From an uncultured Eubacteriales bacterium (GTDB lineage Bacteria; Bacillota; Clostridia; Oscillospirales; Oscillospiraceae): a stretch of 64,000 bases of DNA. Made by a program: the position numbers and the translations under genes. Numbering within the stretch: the stretch's first letter is position 1; each line of letters opens with the position of its first letter. Positions 1 to 7,083 of the stretch are shown here, in pieces. The notes beneath the pieces were generated by a model, which saw only the letters and a program-made list of their open reading frames with translations, was not told the origin of the DNA and did no database searches. Where the stretch lies: NCBI GenBank assembly GCA_900544405.1, contig UQVA01000001.1, positions 1 to 64,000 on the forward strand, written 5' to 3'.

Positions 1-769
1 CCTCCTTCGTCAGATTTCGATACCCCTCTGCCACCTTGCCGCCAGGGTCATGGGCGAAAATACTTTTTCCCTCTGCGCTGATTTCCTTTGCCCGGACAGA
101 ATGGGGGATTTCCGTTCCAAAGACTTTGATTTTACTTCCATAGGTGTCCCGCAGCAAAGCAGCAATCTCTTTGGCAAAGTTGGTGCGGTTATCCACCATC
201 GTCAGCAGGATACCGTCAATCTGGAGCTTTGGATTGATCTGCCGTTTCACCTTACTGACCGTAGATAGAAGCTGTTCCAGCCCTTTGGCGGGCAGATACT
301 CTGCCTGAACGGGAATTATGATCCTGTTCGCAGCCGCCAGCGCATTGACCGTAAGCATTCCCAACGAGGGCTGACAGTCAATCAGGATATGGGAATATTG
401 TCCCTTCAGTGTGTCCAGATATTGCCGTAAAATCGTTTCACGGCTCATGGCGTTTACCAAAGAAACCTCCATACCGGAAAGCTGAATATCCGCAGGCATC
501 AGGTCAACGCCTTCTGCATGATGCAGAATACCTTCTCCGGGGCGTATAGGCTGATCCATCAGAATTTTGCCCATTGCATCCGACAGTGTAAATGGCAGCT
601 TGTCTGGTTGCGGATTTCCCAAGCTGATTGTCAGGCTTCCTTGTGGGTCCCCGTCGATCAGAAGCACTTTCTTTCCGGCCTGTGCCAGACCTATTCCCAA
701 GTTCGCACAGGTTGTTGTTTTGCCAACGCCGCCTTTCTGGTTGGCGATGGCGATGATTTGTGTGTTCAT
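1..769 (-). CDS. ParA/Soj-family partition ATPase (3' end beyond window)
   Basis: Reading the minus strand from ATG at 769 gives a protein opening MNTQIIAIANQKGGVGKTTT, the deviant Walker A motif of ParA/MinD ATPases, followed by LLIDGDPQGS (A' motif) and LIDCQPSLG (Walker B). These ATPases segregate plasmids or chromosomes with a ParB partner; no parB lies beside it inside the window, though it could lie beyond base 1. About 256 codons are present and family members usually have 250-270, so little is missing. The start is fixed by GAGGTGA five bases upstream. Orphan ParA genes of this type in Clostridia are often carried by integrative elements, and the gene ends up next to rpsI, so it may mark the edge of one; that is inference. 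Confidence 0.9.
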   Translation of the reverse strand, partial: MNTQIIAIANQKGGVGKTTTCANLGIGLAQAGKKVLLIDGDPQGSLTISLGNPQPDKLPFTLSDAMGKILMDQPIRPGEGILHHAEGVDLMPADIQLSGMEVSLVNAMSRETILRQYLDTLKGQYSHILIDCQPSLGMLTVNALAAANRIIIPVQAEYLPAKGLEQLLSTVSKVKRQINPKLQIDGILLTMVDNRTNFAKEIAALLRDTYGSKIKVFGTEIPHSVRAKEISAEGKSIFAHDPGGKVAEGYRNLTKE

Positions 770-811
770 GACTTCACCTCATTTCTGATTGTTGCTGTTG
801 TTTCTGGAAAT

Positions 812-859
812 AGAAAAAGCCGCCACTTCAAAATTAACAGTGAAGTGACGGCTCTTTCT
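812..859 (-). terminator. Inverted repeat upstream of parA, possible terminator or attenuator
   Basis: Arms of about 19 bases (812-830 and 841-859) pair with two mismatches around a 10-base loop. On the minus strand the hairpin is followed by a T-rich run, so it could stop transcription entering parA or attenuate its leader. Role inferred from structure only. Confidence 0.45.
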
Positions 860-1168
860 ATCGCCGGAATACGAGTTCCTGAAATGAAAAAAGCACCCAG
901 CATTTATACTGTGTGCTACATCAAATTCATATTCAATTATTCAAATTAGCTCAAACTATGCCAAACTGCCACAGCCAAAAAACGAGGGGAAGGAGGGCTG
1001 AAAAGCACCCCAAAAATCGGCTCTCGGTTAACCACTTTGGGAACCACTTCCCCCTCTTTTTACCCTCTTTTTGGCCAGTTAACCACTTGCGGACCACTAA
1101 AAATTGGATGAAATCGGCTCTCGTTTTGCCAAATTTGGTCAAACCATATCAGCCCGTTTAGATATAGC
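860..1168. other. Non-coding interval with short direct repeats
   Basis: No convincing gene is seen here. AAATCGGCTCTCG occurs at 1014-1026 and again at 1111-1123, and TTAACCACTT at 1028-1037 and 1079-1088. The repeats lie between parA and the ribosomal protein operon and could be part of an element end or iteron-like sites; nothing else supports a function. Confidence 0.4.
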
Positions 1169-1169
1169 A

Positions 1170-1201
1170 AAAGCCCGGAAAACCTTGATTTTCCGGGCTT
1201 T
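1170..1201 (-). terminator. rpsI terminator
   Basis: A 13-base perfect stem (AAAGCCCGGAAAA pairing with its complement at 1189-1201) around a 6-base loop, T-rich on the minus strand, 33 bases after the rpsI stop. It closes the rplM-rpsI operon. Confidence 0.85.
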
Positions 1202-1233
1202 TTGAACCATTTTGATATAGTCTGAGCAGTCGA

Positions 1234-1638
1234 TTATCGCTTGCTGAACTGCGGAGCGCGACGTGCTGCTTTGAGACCGTACTTCTTCCGTTCCTTCATT
1301 CTGGGGTCACGGGTCAGGAAGCCCTCGGCCTTCAGAGCGGTACGGTACTCGGGGTTCATCTCCAGCAGAGCACGGGAGATGCCGTGACGGATGGCGCCGG
1401 CCTGACCGGACACGCCGCCGCCGGCAACGGTGACGACCACGTCCACCTTACCCAGCAGGTCGGTGGTGGTCAGGGGCTGACGGACCACCAGCTTCAGGGT
1501 GTCCAGGCCGAAATACTCGTCCATGTCCCGACCGTTGATGGTCACGCTGCCGGTGCCGTTCTCATACACACGGACACGGGCCACGGAGGACTTCCGGCGG
1601 CCGGTGCCGTAGAAATACTTTCTTTTGCTTTCGTACAT
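1234..1638 (-). CDS. rpsI: 30S ribosomal protein S9
   Basis: The 134-residue product carries the S9 hallmarks YGTGRRKSSVARVR near the N-terminus and the basic tail ending QFSKR, which in the ribosome reaches the P-site tRNA. Length fits the bacterial family (about 130). It follows rplM by 16 bases, the conserved L13-S9 pair, and GGAGG precedes the ATG. Nothing is unusual in the protein; the 3' end of rpsI is a known integration site for some integrative elements, which is why the neighbouring parA is worth noting. Confidence 0.98.
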   Translation of the reverse strand: MYESKRKYFYGTGRRKSSVARVRVYENGTGSVTINGRDMDEYFGLDTLKLVVRQPLTTTDLLGKVDVVVTVAGGGVSGQAGAIRHGISRALLEMNPEYRTALKAEGFLTRDPRMKERKKYGLKAARRAPQFSKR

Positions 1639-1654
1639 AGTCTCTTACCTCCAA

Positions 1655-2086
1655 TTAGACCTGGGTCCAGGCTTCGGGCTTCTGTGCGGCATGGGGATGC
1701 TCGTCACCCTTGTACAGGTGCAGGCGGGTCAGGCAGGTGCGGCCCAGAGCGTTCTTGGGCAGCATACCCTTCACGGCGTGCTCCATGGCGTAGTCGGACC
1801 GGTTCTCCATCATGATGCGGGCCTTGGTCTCCTTCAGGCCGCCGATCCAGCCGGACACCCGGCGGTAGAGCTTCTGCTCGCCCTTGTTGCCGGTGAGGAC
1901 AGCCTTATCGGTGTTGATGATGATGACGAAATCACCGCAATCCACGTTGGGGGTGAAATCCAGCTTATGCTTGCCGCGGAGCAGGTTGGCGGCGGCGACG
2001 GCGGTGCGGCCCAGGGGCTTCCCGGCGGCGTCGATCACATACCACTTGCGTTCCACGGTCTCCTTCTTGGCCAGTGTAGTGGACAT
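1655..2086 (-). CDS. rplM: 50S ribosomal protein L13
   Basis: A 143-residue L13 protein beginning MSTTLAKKETVERKWYVIDA, with the family core GRTAVAAANLLRGKHK and AVKGMLPKNALGR. It is an early-assembly protein of the large ribosomal subunit. An upstream in-frame start exists at 2143, but the ATG at 2086 has GGAGG seven bases upstream and matches the normal L13 N-terminus, so it is chosen. First gene of the rplM-rpsI operon, driven by the strong promoter at 2164-2192. Confidence 0.98.
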   Translation of the reverse strand: MSTTLAKKETVERKWYVIDAAGKPLGRTAVAAANLLRGKHKLDFTPNVDCGDFVIIINTDKAVLTGNKGEQKLYRRVSGWIGGLKETKARIMMENRSDYAMEHAVKGMLPKNALGRTCLTRLHLYKGDEHPHAAQKPEAWTQV

Positions 2087-2192
2087 ATTCGTTCCTCCGA
2101 ATTTGGTAAAATATTTTGACTTTCTCAGTGTTCCGGAGTACAATAGCCTCCGAAAGCCTCCCTTTTATACCACATCCCGTTTGAATTGTCAA
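2087..2192 (-). promoter_or_regulatory. rplM promoter and leader
   Basis: Minus-strand promoter with TTGACA at 2187-2192, a 17-base spacer and TATAAA at 2164-2169. The transcribed leader of roughly 70 bases contains a small stem (CGGAG pairing with CTCCG). L13 leaders of Firmicutes are known autoregulatory RNAs; whether this stem belongs to that family needs a covariance search. Confidence 0.8.
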
Positions 2193-2305
2193 CCGCTAAT
2201 TTCAAAAAAATTATGGAATCCGAGAAGAACTCCCGTTTTCTCTTGAATGCTCTCTGGTTCTCTTGAATCCTTACATTCTATTTTTCATATCAGGAGGAGT
2301 AAAAA

Positions 2306-3043
2306 GTGCAGAAACTGGTTGGAATGGTCCGCCGCTGCGTGGAAGATTATGAAATGATCCGGCCCGGAGACCGGGTGGCCGTGGGCGCTTCCGGGGGAAA
2401 GGATTCCCTGGCCCTGCTGGTTTTTCTTTCGGAATTGAAGAAATATCCCCAAATGAATTTCGACCTGGAAGCCGTCACCATCGACATGGGCATGGGAATG
2501 GATTATTCCGGGGTCCAGAGCCTCTGCGACCGGCTGGACATCCCCTATACCATCGTTCCAACGCAAATCGGCCCCATTCTATTTGACTACCGGAAGGAAC
2601 AGAATCCCTGTTCCATGTGCGCCAAAATGCGTCGGGGGGCATTGAATCAGACCCTGCTGGACCGGGGACTCAATAAGCTGGCCCTGGGCCATCATTATGA
2701 CGATGCGGTGGAGACTTTCCTCATGTCCCTGCTGTTTGAAGGCCGCATCAGCTGCTTCCAGCCTGTGACCCGCCTGGACCGGACGGGCATCGACCAGATT
2801 CGCCCCATGCTTTATCTGCACGAAAAGACCATCGACCACTTTGCCCAGCGGGAAAATCTGCCCATCCTCACCAACCGCTGCCCGGTGGATAAGATCACCA
2901 AGCGGGCGGAGGTAAAGGACCTTCTTTATCGGCTCAGCGGGGAATATCCCGACCTGAAAGAGCGTATCTTCGGGGCCATGCAGCGGCTGCCGCTGCCGGA
3001 GTGGGAACCGAAGCACCACACGAGGAGAAAAAATATCGATTAA
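2306..3043 (+). CDS. TtcA-like PP-loop tRNA thiolation/ATPase protein
   Basis: A 245-residue N-type ATP pyrophosphatase. The PP-loop SGGKDS lies near residues 29-34, followed by a CxxC pair (CSMCAKMRRG) about residue 97 and GHHYDDAVETF, the arrangement of TtcA/TilS/CTU1-type enzymes that adenylate tRNA bases before sulfur insertion. TtcA itself makes 2-thiocytidine at tRNA position 32 with an Fe-S cluster. Clostridia carry several paralogues, so the exact tRNA target is not certain. The start is GTG with AGGAGGAG eight bases upstream. It is monocistronic, ending just before an ECF promoter. Confidence 0.85.
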   Translation: MQKLVGMVRRCVEDYEMIRPGDRVAVGASGGKDSLALLVFLSELKKYPQMNFDLEAVTIDMGMGMDYSGVQSLCDRLDIPYTIVPTQIGPILFDYRKEQNPCSMCAKMRRGALNQTLLDRGLNKLALGHHYDDAVETFLMSLLFEGRISCFQPVTRLDRTGIDQIRPMLYLHEKTIDHFAQRENLPILTNRCPVDKITKRAEVKDLLYRLSGEYPDLKERIFGAMQRLPLPEWEPKHHTRRKNID

Positions 3044-3046
3044 GGC

Positions 3047-3075
3047 TGCAACGTTTCGCCTTCTTTCTGCGTTAT
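3047..3075 (+). promoter_or_regulatory. Candidate ECF-sigma promoter (sigma gene)
   Basis: TGCAACGTTT at 3047-3056, 13 bases, then CGTTAT at 3070-3075. The same two elements with the same spacing recur at 3673-3701 before the next gene. AAC in the -35 and CGT in the -10 are typical of ECF sigma promoters, so the sigma factor below probably controls itself and its neighbour. Confidence 0.75.
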
Positions 3076-3098
3076 CCGAGCAGAAAGGGGGCGAACCC

Positions 3099-3200
3099 AT
3101 GAAAGCGAAATGGAGACGGCGGCCCCGTCTGGACCGGTGCCGGGATGTGCGGATGCGCTTTTTCCGTGCGGACCGGCTGGAACTGGGGCGGCCATGGTAA
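3099..3200 (+). CDS. Small basic leader ORF, overlaps sigma gene start
   Basis: A 33-residue ORF opening MKAKWRRRPRLDRC, rich in Arg, preceded by AAGGGGG eight bases before the ATG. It lies between the candidate ECF promoter and the sigma gene, and its stop codon overlaps the sigma start as ATGGTAA, the layout of translational coupling. No family is recognised. It could be a real peptide, a coupling leader for the sigma factor, or chance; the ribosome site and the tight overlap favour translation. Confidence 0.45.
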   Translation: MKAKWRRRPRLDRCRDVRMRFFRADRLELGRPW

Positions 3201-3670
3201 CAAATATGTGGGAAGAACTCTACAAGCAGCACTATCAGGAGTTGCTGCGGAAGGCCGTGTGCATCTGTCGGAATTCCGCCCAGGCGGAGGACGCCGTGCA
3301 GGAAACATTTCTACGGGCCTTGCAGAACGTGTCCGTCGTGGAGGATCTGGGCCCAAGCCAGCGGCGGGCCTGGCTGTTCCGGGCGCTGAAAAATCTGCTG
3401 ACCGACGGCTTCCGGCGGAATACTCTGGAGGACCAATATACCCAGGAATTGCCCCCGGAGGCAGCCATCGAGCAGGAGCCGGGCTTTGAGGATATTGAGA
3501 ACGAACTGTTTCTGTCCCGGCTGCCCCCGGAGGAGCAGCTGGTGTTCCGGCTCCGGTTTCTGGAGGGCTACACCGGCGAGGAGATCAGTGAAATGCTGAA
3601 CCTTCCTGCCGGGACCGTCCGCTCCCGGCTGTCCCGCAGCCGAAAAAAGCTGCGAAAAATGCTGAAATAA
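3194..3670 (+). CDS. ECF-type RNA polymerase sigma factor
   Basis: A 158-residue sigma-70-family protein. Region 2 is seen as AEDAVQETFLRAL near residue 27 and region 4 as LPPEEQLVFRLRFLEGYTG followed by a helix-turn-helix ending RSRLSRSRKKLRKML. There is no region 3, as expected for ECF factors. The reading frame is open from 3110, but the ATG at 3194 overlaps the stop of the small upstream ORF and gives a normal N-terminus (MVTNMWEELYKQHYQELL); ATG 3206 is an alternative. No anti-sigma gene is visible, so control may act through the promoter at 3047 or through the protein encoded downstream. Confidence 0.9.
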   Translation: MVTNMWEELYKQHYQELLRKAVCICRNSAQAEDAVQETFLRALQNVSVVEDLGPSQRRAWLFRALKNLLTDGFRRNTLEDQYTQELPPEAAIEQEPGFEDIENELFLSRLPPEEQLVFRLRFLEGYTGEEISEMLNLPAGTVRSRLSRSRKKLRKMLK

Positions 3671-3672
3671 AA

Positions 3673-3701
3673 TGCAACGTTTCGGCTCTGTCCTTCGTTA
3701 T
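3673..3701 (+). promoter_or_regulatory. Candidate ECF-sigma promoter (target gene)
   Basis: TGCAACGTTT at 3673-3682, 13-base spacer, CGTTAT at 3696-3701: the same elements and spacing as at 3047-3075. It starts immediately after the sigma stop codon and lies 36 bases before the ATG of the next gene. Confidence 0.75.
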
Positions 3702-3736
3702 CCGGGCAGAACCAAAAAACAAGGAGGAAACCCATT

Positions 3737-4930
3737 ATGAAAAAAGTCATTACCTGCAGCACCTGCGATACCCGCAGCGCCACGGAGGAATCCCTGTCCG
3801 CTTTTGAGAAAATCATCATCAACACTTCGGACCTGCTGGTCAGCCCGGAGAGCAAGCTGCTGCTGGACCGGTACGGCGTGGAAATTCATTGCGCCGGCGT
3901 GGTCGAAGTACCCGGCAACTGCGTTATCCGCACCGTCAACGGCATGGCCGCCATCACCCCCACGGATACAGCAGGCCCCGCCACCATCCTGCAGGTCAAC
4001 GGCCGGCTGGACATTGCCCCCGGCACGCAAGAGGCCCTGAAACGCTACGTCAAAATCCACGTCAACGGAATGGTCTGCTACCCCAACTCTCTGGAGGGCC
4101 ATTTGCCTATGCTGGACCTGAACGGCAGCACCACCTGCTACCCGGACGATGCGGTGATCCTGAAAAACAACGCCTCCATTGACCATATTTTCCTGCTGCG
4201 GGCCAAGGACCGGCTCTATTGGAGTCCCAACCGCCTGATCTGCACGGACCTGACCCTGGATACCGCCGCACTGAAAGCCAAGGGTGCCCGCTTCGATGCC
4301 CGGAAGGCCCTGATTGCGGAATCCCTGCTGGAGGACATGGTGGACCTGATGGATGACCGGGCGGACATCATCCCGGTTCCGGACGGGACCCGGGTGCTGA
4401 CCGACAATGTAACCCTAACCACCAATCTCCTCAAAAAGATGGGCAAGAAGCTCTATGTGCTGGGCAACGTGAAGGTGGAGGACGCTGCTGCACTGGAAGC
4501 CATCGAATATCTGCATGTGGATGGTTCCGTCACCGTGGACGAGACAAGCAAGGATCTGGCAGAGCTGAAAGCAGAAGCCGAAGGGGGCGTGAAAGTCCTC
4601 AGGGCCACAAGCGGACGGGTCATTGAGGACCGGGACGACACCGTAGATGTGACGCTCTGGATGCTGGAGCAGGGCGGACTGCACATTCAGGACTGCAATA
4701 CGGTGTGGATCGATCCGTCCATCGCACCGGAAGTGATTCTGGACCGGCTGACCATCGAGGACTGCGAGAGTGTCTGCTGCGCCCCGGCCCAGAAGGGCGC
4801 CGTCAGCTTCGTTTGCGAGGATGTGGAGGAGATTATGACCGAGGAGGACACCGCCAAGGAAAAAGAGGAAAGGGAAGAACCCTGTGACCCGGATACCGTG
4901 ATCATCCGTGCGACGGATTATGTGCTGTAA
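3737..4930 (+). CDS. Uncharacterised repeat-like protein, likely ECF sigma target
   Basis: A 397-residue protein of unknown family. It starts with a CxxC (ITCSTCDTR), has no signal peptide or membrane segment, and contains recurring short blocks of the type LxVNGxxxxxPG (around residues 50-65, 88-100, 108-125, 260-280) that suggest stacked beta strands, somewhat like polymer-forming bactofilins. The C-terminal third is acidic with a KEKEEREE run. It is preceded by AGGAGG and by an ECF promoter copy, and followed by a strong terminator, so the sigma factor and this protein look like a two-gene unit. Its role is unknown; an envelope or cytoskeletal stress-sensing role is only a guess. Confidence 0.7.
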   Translation: MKKVITCSTCDTRSATEESLSAFEKIIINTSDLLVSPESKLLLDRYGVEIHCAGVVEVPGNCVIRTVNGMAAITPTDTAGPATILQVNGRLDIAPGTQEALKRYVKIHVNGMVCYPNSLEGHLPMLDLNGSTTCYPDDAVILKNNASIDHIFLLRAKDRLYWSPNRLICTDLTLDTAALKAKGARFDARKALIAESLLEDMVDLMDDRADIIPVPDGTRVLTDNVTLTTNLLKKMGKKLYVLGNVKVEDAAALEAIEYLHVDGSVTVDETSKDLAELKAEAEGGVKVLRATSGRVIEDRDDTVDVTLWMLEQGGLHIQDCNTVWIDPSIAPEVILDRLTIEDCESVCCAPAQKGAVSFVCEDVEEIMTEEDTAKEKEEREEPCDPDTVIIRATDYVL

Positions 4931-5010
4931 GCAAGGGCGGCTTCTGATACGGATGTTTATGTGTGCATCCGGCGGAATGTTTGCCGCTTGTTTGTAAAAT
5001 GCCCCGGGAA

Positions 5011-5044
5011 CCCCCGGCGGCGGGAATCTCCCCGCCGCCGGGGG
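5011..5044 (+). terminator. Terminator after the ECF target gene
   Basis: A 14-bp GC-only stem (CCCCCGGCGGCGGG pairing at 5030-5044) with a 5-base loop, followed by TTGTGTTT. Confidence 0.85.
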
Positions 5045-5110
5045 TTGTGTTTCGCCCCGCCGGTTTCTGCGTATGAAATCTGACGGGCCGGGCTTTTTTC
5101 TGCCTTCCGC

Positions 5111-5139
5111 TTGCAAATTCCGGCCGCATCTGCTATAAT
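5111..5139 (+). promoter_or_regulatory. Promoter of the 5.2-7 kb gene group
   Basis: TTGCAA at 5111-5116, 17-base spacer, TATAAT at 5134-5139, 31 bases before the small membrane protein start. Confidence 0.8.
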
Positions 5140-5170
5140 ACAAACATAATTTCGATTCTCGGAGGCACCC

Positions 5171-5338
5171 ATGGCTCGTCGCAGCAAAAACCGCATCGCC
5201 CTGGGCGCTCTGGGCATGGTGCTGATGACGGTTTTCGCCTTCCGGCTGGATTCCTCGGACCCCAAGGCCAACTGGCTGGAACAGGCGGTCAACGGCTTCG
5301 CCCAGGCTTGCTTTTTCGTGGGACTTTTGCTGATTTGA
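5171..5338 (+). CDS. Small membrane protein
   Basis: A 55-residue protein (MARRSKNRIALGALGMVLMT at the start) with a basic N-terminus and two hydrophobic stretches, about residues 9-23 and 40-55, split by a short polar loop. GGAGG precedes the ATG and a good promoter lies upstream, so it is very likely translated. No family is recognised. It is the first gene of a run continuing into the kinase-like gene 20 bases downstream. Confidence 0.7.
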   Translation: MARRSKNRIALGALGMVLMTVFAFRLDSSDPKANWLEQAVNGFAQACFFVGLLLI

Positions 5339-5358
5339 TGACGTTTTGAGAGGAAACT

Positions 5359-5850
5359 ATGAAGAAAATCATTGTCCTAGGCTGCCCCGGAAGCGGGAAA
5401 AGCACATTTGCCAGAGCCTTGCAGAAACGGACGGGACTCCCACTATTCTATCTGGACCGGATGAATTGGAATCCGGACCGGACCACCGTGGAAAAAGCGG
5501 TTTTCCTGGAACGCCTGCGGGAGGTCCTGAGCCGTGAGGAATGGATTCTGGACGGAAATTATGGGTCTACCATCGAATTGCGCTTGCAGGCCTGCGATAC
5601 GGCCTTTTTCCTGGACTATCCTGTGGAGGTTTGCCTGGACGGCATCCGGGAACGGCGTGGAAAGGTCCGGGAGGATATGCCCTGGGTCGAGGGGGAGCGG
5701 GAGGAAGATGCCGATTTTCTGGCATTTATCCGGGCTTACCCGATTCAGAGCCGCCCGAAAGTTCTGGAATTACTGGCCCGGTATTCGGAGAAAGAGACCC
5801 ATATTTTCCGGGACCGCAGTGAAGCGGATGCGTTTCTGGAAATGCTCTGA
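5359..5850 (+). CDS. P-loop nucleotide kinase-like protein (FlaR/topology-modulation family)
   Basis: A 163-residue adenylate-kinase-fold protein. Walker A GCPGSGKS occupies residues 8-15, followed by LFYLDRMNWNPDR and WILDGNYGSTIELR, both typical of small ATPases annotated as topology modulation protein or FlaR. Substrate unknown; related proteins are thought to phosphorylate nucleotides or small molecules. Complete, with AGAGGAAAC before the ATG. It is followed within 25 bases by the DNA glycosylase. Confidence 0.8.
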   Translation: MKKIIVLGCPGSGKSTFARALQKRTGLPLFYLDRMNWNPDRTTVEKAVFLERLREVLSREEWILDGNYGSTIELRLQACDTAFFLDYPVEVCLDGIRERRGKVREDMPWVEGEREEDADFLAFIRAYPIQSRPKVLELLARYSEKETHIFRDRSEADAFLEML

Positions 5851-5871
5851 GATTTTGGAGGTGGAGAACCC

Positions 5872-6519
5872 ATGTATTTTGCCTATGGCGAAACGGAACT
5901 TGCCTATCTGCGGAAAAAGGACAAACGGCTTTGCGAAGTCATTGATCGGCTCGGCCATATCGACCGGGCGGTGGACACGGACCTCTTTTCTTCCGTCGTT
6001 CACCACATCATCGGCCAGCAGATCTCCACCAAGGCCCAGGAGACGATCTGGAACCGCTGCCGGGATGCGCTGGGGGACATCAACGCCGAAACGATTCTGT
6101 CAGCCGGGGTCCCCAAGCTGCAAAGCCTGGGCATGACCTTCCGCAAGGCGGAATATATCACGGATTTTGCCGAAAAGGTCCGCTCCGGGGCCTTCGATAT
6201 TCAGGCAGTGGAGCAGATGCCTGACGCCGAGGCTATTCAGGCCCTCAGCAGCCTGAAGGGCATCGGCGTGTGGACGGCGGAAATGATTTTATTGTTCTGT
6301 TTGCAGCGGCCGGACGTATTCAGCTATGACGACCTGGCCATTCAGCGAGGGCTGCGGATGGTCTACCACCACCGTGCCATCGACCGGAAGCTGTTTGAAA
6401 AATACCGCCGCCGGTTTAGCCCCTATTGCAGCGTGGCCAGCCTGTATCTCTGGGCGGTGTCCGGCGGGGCCATCCCGGAAATGCGGGACTACAAGCCGAA
6501 AAACGGAGGAAAAACATGA
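5872..6519 (+). CDS. HhH-GPD DNA-3-methyladenine glycosylase (AlkA-like)
   Basis: A 215-residue helix-hairpin-helix glycosylase. The hairpin is seen as LKGIGVWTAEM and the catalytic aspartate is expected in SYDDLAIQRG just after it, the AlkA/MagIII arrangement. Such enzymes excise alkylated purines. It lacks the N-terminal TATA-like domain of E. coli AlkA, as do most short Firmicutes versions. GGAGG precedes the ATG, and its stop overlaps the next gene as ATGA, which pairs base excision with direct alkyl removal in one operon. Confidence 0.92.
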   Translation: MYFAYGETELAYLRKKDKRLCEVIDRLGHIDRAVDTDLFSSVVHHIIGQQISTKAQETIWNRCRDALGDINAETILSAGVPKLQSLGMTFRKAEYITDFAEKVRSGAFDIQAVEQMPDAEAIQALSSLKGIGVWTAEMILLFCLQRPDVFSYDDLAIQRGLRMVYHHRAIDRKLFEKYRRRFSPYCSVASLYLWAVSGGAIPEMRDYKPKNGGKT

Positions 6520-7049
6520 TTTTTACCGGACATTATGCTTCTCCGCTGGGAAATATCTTGCTTACCGCCGACGAGACTGGCCTGACGGGGCTTTGGTTTG
6601 AAGGGCAGAAATATTACGCCCAGGGCCTTCCGGAGGAACGCCGGGAGGCGGAAACGCCCGTACTGACCCAGACAAAAGACTGGCTGGATATTTATTTTTC
6701 CGGGGAAAAACCGGATTTTCTGCCGCCCCTGCACCCGGCGGGTTCCCAGTTTCAACAGGATGTGTGGAATCTTTTGCTGGAAATCCCCTACGGGGAAACC
6801 AGGACCTACGGCGAAATTTCGAAAAAACTGGCGGAACGGCGAAATTTGTCCCATTCCTCCGCCCAGGCGGTGGGCGGGGCCGTGGGGCATAACCCGGTGT
6901 CGATCATCATTCCATGCCACCGGGTGGTGGGGACCAACGGCAGCCTCACCGGCTATGCCGGTGGGCTAGAGCGAAAAATCAGGCTGCTGGAACTGGAACA
7001 CACGGAATGGACCGGGCTGTTCGTACCCACCGGGGGAACGGCCCTTTGA
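6516..7049 (+). CDS. ogt: Methylated-DNA-[protein]-cysteine S-methyltransferase
   Basis: A 177-residue Ogt/MGMT protein with the active site IPCHRVVG near residue 133 and the upstream helix region YGEISKKLAERRNL that reads the minor groove. It removes the alkyl group from O6-alkylguanine by self-alkylation of the cysteine. The start at 6516 is chosen over an upstream in-frame one because GGAGG sits eight bases before it and the ATGA overlap with the glycosylase fits an alkylation-repair operon. Confidence 0.95.
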   Translation: MIFTGHYASPLGNILLTADETGLTGLWFEGQKYYAQGLPEERREAETPVLTQTKDWLDIYFSGEKPDFLPPLHPAGSQFQQDVWNLLLEIPYGETRTYGEISKKLAERRNLSHSSAQAVGGAVGHNPVSIIIPCHRVVGTNGSLTGYAGGLERKIRLLELEHTEWTGLFVPTGGTAL

Positions 7050-7083
7050 GCATACGAAGATTTCAAACGGAAGGAGTATCGGC

